26,324 nucleotides of DNA from the NCBI GenBank assembly GCA_030153205.1, contig JASLHV010000350.1:1-26324 (forward strand), in the 5' to 3' direction. Both the position numbers and the translations under genes were made by a program. Origin of the DNA: Roseiarcus sp. (GTDB lineage Bacteria > Pseudomonadota > Alphaproteobacteria > Rhizobiales > Beijerinckiaceae). The notes under the pieces were generated by a model. The model worked only from the letters and a program-made list of their open reading frames with translations. It was not told the DNA's origin and made no database searches. Positions 1 to 7,832 of this stretch are shown here, one piece after another (position 1 is the stretch's first letter; each line of letters starts with the position of its first letter).

Positions 1-1256
1 TGCTTCATGCGCGTGTCCGCGGTATCTATACGCACACGACGCCGGTTGACGCCTATCGCGGCGCGGGGCGGCCGGAAGCGGCCTATGTGCTGGAGCGTCT
101 GGTCGATCTTTGCGCGCGCAAGCTATCGATGCCGCGCGAGGAAATTCGCGCCCGCAATTTCGTCAAGCCGTCGCAAATGCCCTATCACACGCAGACGAAC
201 CGTACCTATGACGTCGGCGACTTCGAAGGCGCGATGCGCGCATCTCTCGCCAAGGCCGACTATGCCGGTTTCGACAAACGCGCCGAGCAGGCGAAGACGC
301 GCGGCAAGATCCGCGGCATCGGCTTTGCGAGCTACATCGAGTGCACGGCCTGGAACGACAATGAAGAAGGTTCGGTCGAACTTGGGCCGGACGGCAATTT
401 CACCGTGCTCATCGGAACGCAGTCGAACGGGCAAGGTCACGAGACCGCCTATGCCCAAGTCGTTTCGCAATATCTCGACGTGCCACTCGAGCGGATCAAG
501 GTCGTTCAGGGCGACACGGACCGGGTCAAAACGGGTTTCGGCACCGGCGGCTCGCGTTCGATCCCGATCGGCGCGGTGATGGTCGGCAAGGCTTCAGAGA
601 AACTTGCCGCTTCGCTCAAAGAACTCGCCGCCGACAAGCTCGAAGCCGCACCGGGCGACATGGAGATTGCTGATGGCCGGGTTCGCATCGCGGGCACGGA
701 TCGTTCGATCTCGTTCGAGGAAATCGCCAAGCTTCCCAACGCCACGCCTGAGAAGCTCAAGGCCATAGATTCCTACGCGCCGGCGGACGCGACTTATCCC
801 AACGGGACTCATACCTGCGAGGTCGAGATCGATCCGGACACCGGCGTCGTCACCGTCGAGCGCTATACTGTTGTCGATGATTTCGGTTTCACACTGAATC
901 CGCTGTTGTTGCAGGGGCAGGTCCACGGCGGCATCGCGCAGGGCATCGGTCAGGCGCTTCACGAAGGCGCAGTCTTCAGCGAAGAGGGGCAATTGCTGAC
1001 GGCGAGCTTCCAGGATTATTGCGTGCCGCGCGCGGACAATCTGCCGAATTTTTATTTCGAGACCCGAAACATTCCCTCCAAGACCAATCCGCTTGGTCTT
1101 AAAGGCGCGGGGGAAGCTGGCTCTATCGGCTCGTCTCCGGCGGTGATGAACGCTGTTAGCGACGCCCTGTGGCGGGCTTATGGCCCGCATCAAATCGATA
1201 TGCCAGCGACCCCATTCGCCATCTTCAAGGCGATGGAGAGCGCCGCTAACACTTAG
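1..1256 (+). CDS. CoxL-like molybdenum hydroxylase large subunit (C-terminal part)
   Basis: This is the C-terminal ~418 residues of a xanthine dehydrogenase/CO dehydrogenase-family molybdopterin-binding subunit; the gene runs off the left edge and its reading phase begins at base 3. Near the start it reads VDAYRGAGRPEA, the active-site loop of CoxL-like (form II) enzymes; genuine form I CO dehydrogenase has AYRCSFR with the Cu/Mo-bridging cysteine, absent here. Further on are QSNGQGHET, a GDTD motif, GTGGSRS and, near the C-terminus, LKGAGEAGSIGS, which carries the Glu that acts as catalytic base in the family. These enzymes hydroxylate aldehydes, N-heterocycles or related substrates and pass electrons through FAD and 2Fe-2S partner subunits, which must lie outside the window if present. 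Two haem proteins follow on the same strand and may take up electrons. The substrate cannot be told from the sequence; the family assignment is secure. Confidence 0.9.
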   Translation, partial: LHARVRGIYTHTTPVDAYRGAGRPEAAYVLERLVDLCARKLSMPREEIRARNFVKPSQMPYHTQTNRTYDVGDFEGAMRASLAKADYAGFDKRAEQAKTRGKIRGIGFASYIECTAWNDNEEGSVELGPDGNFTVLIGTQSNGQGHETAYAQVVSQYLDVPLERIKVVQGDTDRVKTGFGTGGSRSIPIGAVMVGKASEKLAASLKELAADKLEAAPGDMEIADGRVRIAGTDRSISFEEIAKLPNATPEKLKAIDSYAPADATYPNGTHTCEVEIDPDTGVVTVERYTVVDDFGFTLNPLLLQGQVHGGIAQGIGQALHEGAVFSEEGQLLTASFQDYCVPRADNLPNFYFETRNIPSKTNPLGLKGAGEAGSIGSSPAVMNAVSDALWRAYGPHQIDMPATPFAIFKAMESAANT

Positions 1257-1359
1257 AGGCGGACAAGTATTCGCAAAATTGTCGTGTCGTTCCGCGAAGT
1301 TTTCGCCTTGCGCCAGTTAGAAGCTTGCGGCAACTTTATCGTAATAGAGGAGATCGGTC

Positions 1360-1797
1360 ATGAAGCGTACGCTGATTGTTTTGTCGACATTGGCGCTTGG
1401 CGCGACAGCGGTCCTCGCCGAATCCGACGCGATCGCCAAACGGCAGGCCTTGATGAAAGCCAATGGGAAGGCCACAGGTCCGATCGTTGCGATCATGAAA
1501 GGCGGGCCCTTCGATCTCGCTGCGGTGCAAACGGCATTGAAGACTTACGCCGATTCCGCCGAGAAAGGTCCGGCATTGTTCCCAGACGACAGCAAGACGG
1601 GCGGCGACACCGAAGCGCTCCCCGCGATCTGGGAGAACAAGAAGGACTTCGAGGCGCATTTCGCCAAATTGGGCGCCGACGCGAACGAGGCGCTCAACAC
1701 AATCAAAGACGAGGCGACGTTCAAGACGATCATGCCGAACGTATTGAAAAATTGCGGCGGCTGCCACGAGACCTATCGCGAGAAAAAGAAGAGCTGA
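1360..1797 (+). CDS. cytochrome c' family protein (periplasmic)
   Basis: This encodes 145 residues with a Sec signal peptide (MKRTLIVLSTLALGATAVLA, cleavage expected after residue 20) and one C-terminal haem-c site, CGGCH at residues 132-136, followed by ETYR. A haem motif at the extreme C-terminus with the CxxCHxxYR pattern is the signature of cytochrome c' (four-helix bundle, high-spin haem that binds NO or CO in known members). The length fits the family. An AGAGGAGAT ribosome-binding site lies 5 bases before the ATG. It starts 103 bases after the molybdenum hydroxylase and precedes another c-type cytochrome, so it is probably co-transcribed and acts in electron transfer or gas binding in the periplasm; which of the two is not decided by the sequence. 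Confidence 0.9.
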   Translation: MKRTLIVLSTLALGATAVLAESDAIAKRQALMKANGKATGPIVAIMKGGPFDLAAVQTALKTYADSAEKGPALFPDDSKTGGDTEALPAIWENKKDFEAHFAKLGADANEALNTIKDEATFKTIMPNVLKNCGGCHETYREKKKS

Positions 1798-1857
1798 GCG
1801 CGATCGCTTGAAAGTTCAAGTCGGCGCCGCGGGCATCCTCAGGCTTGAGGCCTAACG

Positions 1858-2772
1858 GTGAAGCGTGGATTGGCGGCGCTTGTCGTTCTCGCCATTGTTG
1901 GCGCCGTCGCGGCGTGGTTCGTCTCCGCGCCACGTCCCCTTTATGCGCATGACGATTGGCGCGCCTATGAAGAGGGCGGAGATTCCGGACGCGGACGTAT
2001 CGTCTTCATGGCGGGAGGGTGTGAATCCTGCCATATGACGCCTGGTCAGGGCGATCCTCTGCGCCTCGGCGGCGGATTTGAATTAAAAACGCCGTTTGGT
2101 TCATTCTTCCCGCCGAATATTTCGCCCGACGACCGTGACGGCATAGGCCAGTGGAAGGTCGTCGATCTCGCGAACGCCTTGCTCGCGGGCGTTTCGCCAG
2201 ATGAGACGCATTACTATCCGGCGCTCCCCTACACGTCCTATAGCCACATGACGCTCGCGGACGTTCGCGATCTGATGACCTATCTTCGTACCTTGCCAGC
2301 GGTGCAAGGCAAGGCGCCGGCGCATCGCTTGTCTTTTCCCTTCACCATTCGCCGAGGACTCGGGCTGTGGAAGCTGTTGTACTTAAGAGGCGGCGCGCCG
2401 GCGAATGATCCTTCGCAAAGTCCGGAATGGAATCGCGGGCGCTACCTCGTCGAAGGGCCCGGCCATTGCGCCGAGTGTCATTCGCCGCGCGATTTCGCCG
2501 GCGGGATCATCGCCTCGAGGCGGTTCTCCGGCGGGGTTTCCGCGGACGGCAAAGGTAAAGTTCCGAACATCACGCCGGGCGGCGCCTTGGCCAAATGGTC
2601 GCAATCCGACATCGAGACCGCTCTCTCGACAGGATTTACGCCCGACGGCGATTCACTTGGCGGCGATATGGCCGCGGTCGTGCGCAATCTCGGCCAATTG
2701 CCAAAGCCCGATATCGCCGCCATGGCGACTTATCTCAGAACTCTTCCCGCGCTGCCATCGGCGGGAAAATAA
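1858..2772 (+). CDS. membrane-anchored di-haem cytochrome c
   Basis: This is a 304-residue protein with an N-terminal hydrophobic segment (about residues 6-24) followed by two cytochrome-c domains. The haem sites are CESCH (residues 55-59) and CAECH (204-208), and each domain ends with the typical TYLRTLPA stretch (about 141-148 and near the C-terminus), an internal duplication. The organisation resembles the cytochrome subunits of membrane alcohol/aldehyde dehydrogenases and of aldehyde-oxidising molybdenum hydroxylases, which carry three haems more often than two. The start is GTG, with GAGG 7 bases upstream (1847-1850); no better ATG exists near the signal anchor. Its position 60 bases after the cytochrome c' gene and downstream of a CoxL-like subunit suggests that it relays electrons from that enzyme to the respiratory chain (inference). 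Confidence 0.88.
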   Translation: MKRGLAALVVLAIVGAVAAWFVSAPRPLYAHDDWRAYEEGGDSGRGRIVFMAGGCESCHMTPGQGDPLRLGGGFELKTPFGSFFPPNISPDDRDGIGQWKVVDLANALLAGVSPDETHYYPALPYTSYSHMTLADVRDLMTYLRTLPAVQGKAPAHRLSFPFTIRRGLGLWKLLYLRGGAPANDPSQSPEWNRGRYLVEGPGHCAECHSPRDFAGGIIASRRFSGGVSADGKGKVPNITPGGALAKWSQSDIETALSTGFTPDGDSLGGDMAAVVRNLGQLPKPDIAAMATYLRTLPALPSAGK

Positions 2773-2781
2773 TTCCGCCGG

Positions 2782-3222
2782 TCAGGCCGATTGCACGACG
2801 GCCTGGGCGTCGGAACGAATGCGTTCGATCATCGCGCGCACGCCATTCGAACGTTGTGGCGTAAGATGCTGTTCGAGGCCCAACTCGCGAAACAGGGCGA
2901 GGGCGTCCGTCGTCAAAATCTCTTGCGCCGTCCTGCCGGAAAACAGCGCGATGGCGATGGCGACGAGACCGCGCACGAGATGGGAATCGCTATCGCCCCG
3001 ATAGAGCAAGATCGGTTCGCCGGCGCTGTCGTCGCGACGCAATTCCAGCCAGACTTGACTGACGCAGCCGCGCACCTTGTTGGCCTCATTATGAGCGGCC
3101 TCGCTCAGCGGCTCCAATGTGCGGCCAAGATCGATGACATAGCGATATCGGTCCTCCCAATCGTCGAGGATTTCGAAATCGCCGCGAATGTCTTCAATAC
3201 TCGCCACAGAAGCCTCTGACAT
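2782..3222 (-). CDS. sufE: SufE, cysteine desulfurase sulfur acceptor
   Basis: This 146-residue cytoplasmic protein matches SufE: an N-terminal helix (SIEDIRGDFEILDDWEDRYRYVI), and the conserved VRGCVSQVW with the sulfur-accepting cysteine at residue 53. SufE takes persulfide from SufS and stimulates Fe-S cluster assembly. The gene lies just 9 bases from the convergent di-haem cytochrome gene. Upstream on the same strand is a DUF5330 gene; sufE next to DUF5330 is a neighbourhood I know from Hyphomicrobiales genomes. The suf operon itself is not in the window, so this is a stand-alone sufE as is usual in alphaproteobacteria. Confidence 0.95.
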   Translation of the reverse strand: MSEASVASIEDIRGDFEILDDWEDRYRYVIDLGRTLEPLSEAAHNEANKVRGCVSQVWLELRRDDSAGEPILLYRGDSDSHLVRGLVAIAIALFSGRTAQEILTTDALALFRELGLEQHLTPQRSNGVRAMIERIRSDAQAVVQSA

Positions 3223-3291
3223 GCACTACCGGCGCGAGATTAACGAAGCTGTCAGGCTTTAGATAGCGAGCCGTCCGCGACCCTCAAGCCT

Positions 3292-3675
3292 TTACGCCCC
3301 AGGCTTCGCCTTATGGCCGCGCCAGCGCGGCGCGAGGTCGGCGGAAGTGAGCGAACTGGCCGAACGAGGCGCGCCAAGACCTGCCGGAGCCGTTGCCTTC
3401 GCATTGGAAAGCTTGACGTTTTTGACGGGAGGGTCCTCAGGCGCGGATTTCGCCGGCGCGGCGACGTCGGCTTTCGCGGCGGTCAATAAAACCGCGCCGC
3501 AGGCGACCGCGGAGCCGCTACAGCCGATTTTGGCGGCGGCTTCCTCATGCGCCGCCATCGTCTGCGCCTTGCTCAATGTGCGCGCGATTTCAGTCCGCTC
3601 GAGGGGCATCCACGAGAAGACCAATGAAAGCCAAAAGGCCGATCGTAATAAAAACATCATCGCGAGGCCGCGCAT
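3292..3675 (-). CDS. DUF5330 domain membrane/exported protein
   Basis: This is a 127-residue protein of unknown function. It opens with a hydrophobic segment (MMFLLRSAFWLSLVFSWMP) and ends with SLTSADLAPRWRGHK, the pattern of DUF5330 proteins found beside sufE in Hyphomicrobiales. Between them is an Ala/Pro/Lys-rich low-complexity stretch. The N-terminus is probably a membrane anchor or uncleaved signal. The start is uncertain: ATGs at 3675, 3660 and 3657 are all in frame and none has a convincing ribosome-binding site; family alignment would favour one of the last two. It sits 69 bases upstream of sufE on the same strand and may share its transcript. No function can be given. Confidence 0.72.
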   Translation of the reverse strand: MRGLAMMFLLRSAFWLSLVFSWMPLERTEIARTLSKAQTMAAHEEAAAKIGCSGSAVACGAVLLTAAKADVAAPAKSAPEDPPVKNVKLSNAKATAPAGLGAPRSASSLTSADLAPRWRGHKAKPGA

Positions 3676-3942
3676 TTGACCATCGTCGATCCTCCGAGGA
3701 CCGGACGCGCGCGAATCATAGGGAGAAGTCTGAAAGACCTTGTCTTGGTTTTGCGCCGTTTTTGCCGATGGCGATTAATCATCGAGAAAGCATTTTTGCG
3801 CCTTTTCGGAAACCCATTGTCAACCATGCTGGCAACCAGGCATCGCGAAGGGTCGACTTGTCCCCATAGCTGCGCGGCGGCGGCCTCGACCTTAGCGTTC
3901 GTTTAAGCCGGAGTTGGGATCGTTGGCGGGCGGCTGTCCGCA

Positions 3943-5781
3943 TTGGGACGGTCCTGGAGCGCGGCGTTGATATCTTTTTTTGATTCTTTCACGCGGCGGT
4001 TCGCGCCAGGGGTTCGCCTCGGAGCGAATCCCTCGTCGCCCGATCGCGTTCAACGTTTTTCTTTCGTCTATGCGCGGCTGATGGCTTCACTGATCGCCAT
4101 CGCGATCACGCCAATCTATCTCGCCTCTTTCGGCGCGCCCGATCTCTGGGCGGCATGCGCGATCGTCTGGCTGATCCTCCCACTCGCCGCCATTGTCCAG
4201 GTTGCCCGCACAGGAAAAATCGTCGAGGCGCAAAGCATCTCTCTCGCCTCTCTTCTGATTCTCGCGGCGATCGTCGGTTTCGGCGCGAAAGGCTCGCATG
4301 AGCTTATTTTCGCTTGGGTCGTGCTCGCGCCTCTCGAGGCGGCGATATCGGGATCGGCTGCGCTTCTGGTGGCGGCGGGTTTCTTTGTATCGACAATCAT
4401 CTTCGGGATTGTGGGCGCGGAATATTTGGGCCTCGTCCAAAGCCAGCCTTTGCCCGCCGCGATGACCGCGGCTCTCGCCGCGCCGGCCGCGCTCTACGCT
4501 TTGGTTCTTACCGTCGCTGCTCTTGATATTCACCGCCGTCGCTTCACGGTCGAGACGAAGAGCAACGAGAATTATCGGGTTCTCGCAGACGCGATCGGCG
4601 ATCTCGTCCTCCGTCACGACCAGAGCGGAAATGTGATTTCGATGAGCGGCGGCATCGAATCGCTCTTTCAGATGTCGCCACAGGAACTGGTCGGACGCGG
4701 ATTTTTCGACCGGGTGCATGTTGCGGACCGACCGGCCTTCCTGCAGACCCTGGCGGAAGCGCAGAAGCGCGACGATTCCATTGCGACCACTTTGCGGTTG
4801 CGCCTTGCATCGCGCGACAGCCATATCGACGAGCCGGGATTCGCCTGGGTCGAAATACGCGCGCGCCGCTTCGCGGGCGCGGACGGTCCTTGCGACATTG
4901 ACGGCGCCGCTGTCATTTCCGTCGTTCGCGACGTCACCAAGGCCAAGACATACGAAGCCAATCTCGAATCGGCGCGCACCGAAGCGGAAATCGCTAATTC
5001 CTGGAAAGACCGTCTGCTCGCCAACGTGAGCCATGAATTGCGTACGCCGCTAAATGCGATCATCGGTTTCTCTGAAATTCTGTCCAGTCCTGCGCTTGCG
5101 CCGCGCGATCCCGATCGGCAGCTCGAATATGCCGGCATTATTCATGCGTCGGCCGAGCACTTGCTGTCCGTTGTCAATCTTGTGCTCGACGCTTCGAAGA
5201 TCGAAGCTGGGCAGTTCGAACTTCTCGCCGAGCCATTTGACGTCGCTGGCCTGATCGGCGCGTGCTGTGACATGGTTCGGCTAAAGGCGGATAAGGGCAA
5301 GGTCGAGCTCGTACGGGCGCCGATCGATTGCCCGACAGAACTCATCGCTGACAAACGCGCCTGCCGCCAAATCGTACTCAATTTATTGTCGAATGCGATC
5401 AAGTTCACGCCGCCGGAAGGCAAAGTGACGATCGGCGCGCAAGCTGGGCCGACGATGCTTACCATCACGGTCGAGGACACCGGCATCGGCATCGCCAAGG
5501 ATTATTTGTCGCGGCTTGGCGATCGATTCTTCCAAGTGCGCTCCGACGCCGATCGCCTCTTCGAAGGAACAGGCTTGGGCTTGTCGGTCGTGCGCGGACT
5601 TGTCGGGCTGCATGGCGGGACGGTTTCTTTGGAAAGTGCGGCCGGGGAGGGCACGTGCGTCATCGTGCGCTTGCCGCTCGACTGCCGTTCAACTGCGCGT
5701 AGCGACGCGCCGCCGGCCAAGCTCGAGGCCAACGTCTCTTCGCCCTTTCACCTCAATATGAAAGAGAAGAAAATTGCCTGA
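3943..5781 (+). CDS. membrane PAS sensor histidine kinase
   Basis: This is a hybrid-free sensor kinase of about 612 residues. From the N-terminus: about six hydrophobic helices (roughly 43-62, 68-87, 99-114, 121-157 in two passes, 173-194), a PAS domain (about 207-325), a HisKA dimerisation helix with the phospho-acceptor His364 in VSHELRTPLN, and a HATPase_c domain with an N box (NLLSNAIKF), a G1 box DTGIGIA (Asp512) and a G2 box GTGLGLS (about 543-549). It autophosphorylates on ATP and must signal to a response regulator that is not encoded nearby. There is no ATG before residue 47, inside the first membrane helix. TTG at 3943 is the first start in frame; TTG at 3967 has GGAG 7 bases upstream and may be the true start. 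The stop overlaps the next gene. The signal sensed is unknown. Confidence 0.9.
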   Translation: MGRSWSAALISFFDSFTRRFAPGVRLGANPSSPDRVQRFSFVYARLMASLIAIAITPIYLASFGAPDLWAACAIVWLILPLAAIVQVARTGKIVEAQSISLASLLILAAIVGFGAKGSHELIFAWVVLAPLEAAISGSAALLVAAGFFVSTIIFGIVGAEYLGLVQSQPLPAAMTAALAAPAALYALVLTVAALDIHRRRFTVETKSNENYRVLADAIGDLVLRHDQSGNVISMSGGIESLFQMSPQELVGRGFFDRVHVADRPAFLQTLAEAQKRDDSIATTLRLRLASRDSHIDEPGFAWVEIRARRFAGADGPCDIDGAAVISVVRDVTKAKTYEANLESARTEAEIANSWKDRLLANVSHELRTPLNAIIGFSEILSSPALAPRDPDRQLEYAGIIHASAEHLLSVVNLVLDASKIEAGQFELLAEPFDVAGLIGACCDMVRLKADKGKVELVRAPIDCPTELIADKRACRQIVLNLLSNAIKFTPPEGKVTIGAQAGPTMLTITVEDTGIGIAKDYLSRLGDRFFQVRSDADRLFEGTGLGLSVVRGLVGLHGGTVSLESAAGEGTCVIVRLPLDCRSTARSDAPPAKLEANVSSPFHLNMKEKKIA

Positions 5782-6415
5782 GGCGCTCGCTCGCAGTCAC
5801 AACGATCATGTCCTGTCTCGACCAGCGCGGCGGTCGCAGCGGGGCGCGCGGCCGTCTTTCGCTCAGGCGATCGCGCGTCGTATCATGTCGCGGCCGAGTC
5901 GCACGATCGCCGGCGCCGTGCTTGCCGCGGTGATGACCGGCATCGTCGTCAACGCCATGCTCCTGCAGCACTCCCATCGCCTTGCATTGGCGCCGCCGCC
6001 GACGCCGATGAAGACTCCCGACGTCGTCACGCCTGCGGCGGCGCCCGCGTCGGCAACAAGTGCGAGCGCGGCCGGAGAAACCTCACCGGCGCCCGCCGTG
6101 CCGCCGACGCGCCCGGCCGATCTCGGCGCCCTCATCGAATCCACTTCCGGATCGCCTCATGGCGGCGATCCCATTCGCGATCTGCTGCGCTCCGATTCAG
6201 GGAGCAAGGACGGCGACGCGAAAAAACTCACGATCGCCGCGCAATCCGCGCTGATCAAACTTGGTTTCACCATCAAAGCGGACGGCGTCGTCGGCGCCTC
6301 CACGCAGCAGGCGATTCAGCAATTTGAGCGCCAGCATAATCTCACGCCGAGCGGCGAAATCACGCCGAAACTCGTCAAGCAATTGAACGTCGCCGCCAAC
6401 GCTTCGGCGCACTGA
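5774..6415 (+). CDS. membrane-anchored peptidoglycan-binding protein
   Basis: This 213-residue protein has a basic N-terminus, one membrane helix (about 44-64), a Pro/Ala/Thr-rich linker (about 70-120) and a C-terminal PG_binding_1 domain (about 152-207; LIKLGF, ADGVVGASTQQAIQQFE, GEITPKLVKQLN). It should sit in the inner membrane with the domain in the periplasm, touching the cell wall. The likely start is TTG at 5774, preceded by GAGAAG and overlapping the kinase stop by 8 bases, so translation is probably coupled to the kinase; an alternative ATG at 5885 would still keep the membrane helix. The coupling suggests that the kinase and a wall-contacting protein work together, for example in envelope sensing (inference). 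Confidence 0.82.
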   Translation: MPEALARSHNDHVLSRPARRSQRGARPSFAQAIARRIMSRPSRTIAGAVLAAVMTGIVVNAMLLQHSHRLALAPPPTPMKTPDVVTPAAAPASATSASAAGETSPAPAVPPTRPADLGALIESTSGSPHGGDPIRDLLRSDSGSKDGDAKKLTIAAQSALIKLGFTIKADGVVGASTQQAIQQFERQHNLTPSGEITPKLVKQLNVAANASAH

Positions 6416-6424
6416 ACATCGGCG

Positions 6425-6775
6425 ATGCGCCTTCGCGCCGATATTTGGGTCGCGGCCTACATCAGGCGATGCGAAATCGAAGGCGCATTCGCCGTTCTGC
6501 GGCGGCGAGGGGCGGCCGAAGCCGGCGCCATATTCATCAAGCTCGATCGCTTGGACGGCCGCGCAGCGCTCTTCGCGCCGGCCCCGCAAAGCGAACTCGC
6601 CGAGGCCGAGCGTGGCGTCGAACGCCTCTGGCGGCGGGCGCACAAGGAGGAATGGGTCGAGCCCGCCGAGGTCGAGCGCCGTCTCAAGCGCGAGATCAAC
6701 TTCGACTCTGATCTTTGGATCATCGAAGTCGAAGACCGGAACGGTTTGCCGCGCCTCGATCTCGCATCGGATTGA
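6425..6775 (+). CDS. DUF1491 family protein
   Basis: This is a 116-residue cytoplasmic protein of the DUF1491 family, widely conserved in Hyphomicrobiales and without known function. The recognisable parts are the N-terminal IWVAAYIRRCEIEG, the central RRRGAAEAGAIFIKLDRLDG, and the C-terminal FDSDLWIIEVEDR. It starts with ATG 9 bases after the peptidoglycan-binding gene and is probably in the same transcript. Arg- and Glu-rich, no membrane segment, no catalytic motif that I can identify. Confidence 0.85.
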   Translation: MRLRADIWVAAYIRRCEIEGAFAVLRRRGAAEAGAIFIKLDRLDGRAALFAPAPQSELAEAERGVERLWRRAHKEEWVEPAEVERRLKREINFDSDLWIIEVEDRNGLPRLDLASD

Positions 6776-6830
6776 AGAAACATTTCTCATCCCAATTGGG
6801 TCTTCGACCGTATCGTCTTCGGGATCGACG

Positions 6831-7253
6831 ATGAATTTCTCCGCGCTCAAACTCTATCTGACGGCCTATGTCGCCGCCGCCGTCGCCATGCTCGGTCTGG
6901 ACGCGATCTGGCTATCGCTGACGGCGAATGCGCTTTATCGACCGGTCCTCGGCGATCTTATGTTCGACGGTTTTCGTCCGGCGCCGGCGATCGCCTTTTA
7001 TGCGCTCTATCTCTGCGGCGTGGTTATCTTCGCCGTGCGTCCGGCTTTGGCCGCGCGACGCTGGACGGCTGCGCTGATCAACGGCGCGCTTTTCGGCCTC
7101 TTCGCCTATGGCACGTACGATCTGACCAATCAGGCGACCTTGAAGACGTGGTCGACGACGATCACGCTCGCGGATATGGCGTGGGGCGCCACATTGACCG
7201 CGATGACGGCGAGCGTCGGATATACCGCAGCGTCGTGGATCGCGAAAAATTAG
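6831..7253 (+). CDS. DUF2177 family membrane protein
   Basis: This 140-residue protein has about four hydrophobic helices and matches DUF2177: LGLDAIWLS near the N-terminus, the central FYALYLCGVVIFAVRPAL, and GALFGLFAYGTYDLTN. Function is unknown. In many proteobacteria DUF2177 genes occur near Cfa-type methyltransferase, DUF1295, DUF1365 and FAD-oxidoreductase genes, and that is the case here, so it may belong to the lipid locus although it is transcribed with the kinase cluster. The ATG at 6831 is 55 bases after the DUF1491 stop; no strong ribosome-binding site is visible. It ends 3 bases from the convergent six-helix protein gene. Confidence 0.85.
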   Translation: MNFSALKLYLTAYVAAAVAMLGLDAIWLSLTANALYRPVLGDLMFDGFRPAPAIAFYALYLCGVVIFAVRPALAARRWTAALINGALFGLFAYGTYDLTNQATLKTWSTTITLADMAWGATLTAMTASVGYTAASWIAKN

Positions 7254-7256
7254 CGG

Positions 7257-7832
7257 TCAGCGCTCACTCGCTGCCTTTTCCTTTTGATAAGCGCTTGAAT
7301 ATTGCATCGCGATCAGCGCGATCAGCGCAGCGACGCTGACGGCGTTCATTGACAGAAAATGCGCATATTCCTTCTCGGAGAAGGAATGGATGGGCGCGCC
7401 GTAGCGATCATGCAGAATTATGAACCCAACGAAGAGGATGCCGATCACGCCAAGCATCGCCTTACGATCCGTCGCCCGGAAGGTCATACCTGCGATCATC
7501 GCGCAGGGACATAGAAACAATTCGACGCCCGAGGCTTGACCGAAGATTTTGGCGCAAAAGAACGAATTCGCCGCCCCAATGAGCGGGAGCATTACCCGTC
7601 CGGCGAGCGACGAGCGCCGCGCGACGTAAGGAATGGCGAGAAAGAAGGGCGTCGAAAGAAAGGTCAAAAGGGACGACCAATTATCGTCGCCGACGAAGAG
7701 CCGCACGTAGAGCGGATAGAAGGGTTGATTGCCGACCACGACGAGCGCGATGAAATTGCTTGCGGCGGCAAGAGGATCGTCGGAATGGGCGTACGCGGCG
7801 ATCCCGGTCAAGGCGCGCGAGGCGACGCCCAT
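7257..7832 (-). CDS. uncharacterised six-helix membrane protein
   Basis: This encodes 191 residues with about six hydrophobic segments (approximately 21-44, 53-70, 77-96, 101-117, 123-140, 157-178) and charged ends. The N-terminus is cytosolic-looking (ASRALTGIAAYAHSDDP) and the C-terminus ends in a short helix (YSSAYQKEKAASER). The layout faintly recalls the hexahelical membrane anchors of class III adenylate cyclases, but no catalytic domain follows. I do not recognise the family. The start at 7832 is set by a TGATG overlap with the stop of the methyltransferase gene, so the two are translationally coupled; an open frame continuing upstream of it is an overlap artefact. It is the third gene of the leftward lipid-locus operon and could be a lipid-handling or accessory subunit (inference). 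Confidence 0.72.
   Translation of the reverse strand: MGVASRALTGIAAYAHSDDPLAAASNFIALVVVGNQPFYPLYVRLFVGDDNWSSLLTFLSTPFFLAIPYVARRSSLAGRVMLPLIGAANSFFCAKIFGQASGVELFLCPCAMIAGMTFRATDRKAMLGVIGILFVGFIILHDRYGAPIHSFSEKEYAHFLSMNAVSVAALIALIAMQYSSAYQKEKAASER

Noticed and set aside
1..1256. A true aerobic CO dehydrogenase large subunit (form I coxL)
   Set aside because: The active-site loop reads AYRGAGR and lacks the cysteine of AYRCSFR that ligates copper.
4087..5034. A 315-codon minus-strand frame opposite the histidine kinase
   Set aside because: Charged, low-complexity translation without domain features, antisense to a clear kinase.
7806..7820. A second copy of the 20416-20430 sequence (15 identical bases)
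   Set aside because: This copy is inside the six-helix protein gene, encodes RALT there, and lacks the rest of the palindrome; chance in GC-rich DNA is the simpler reading.
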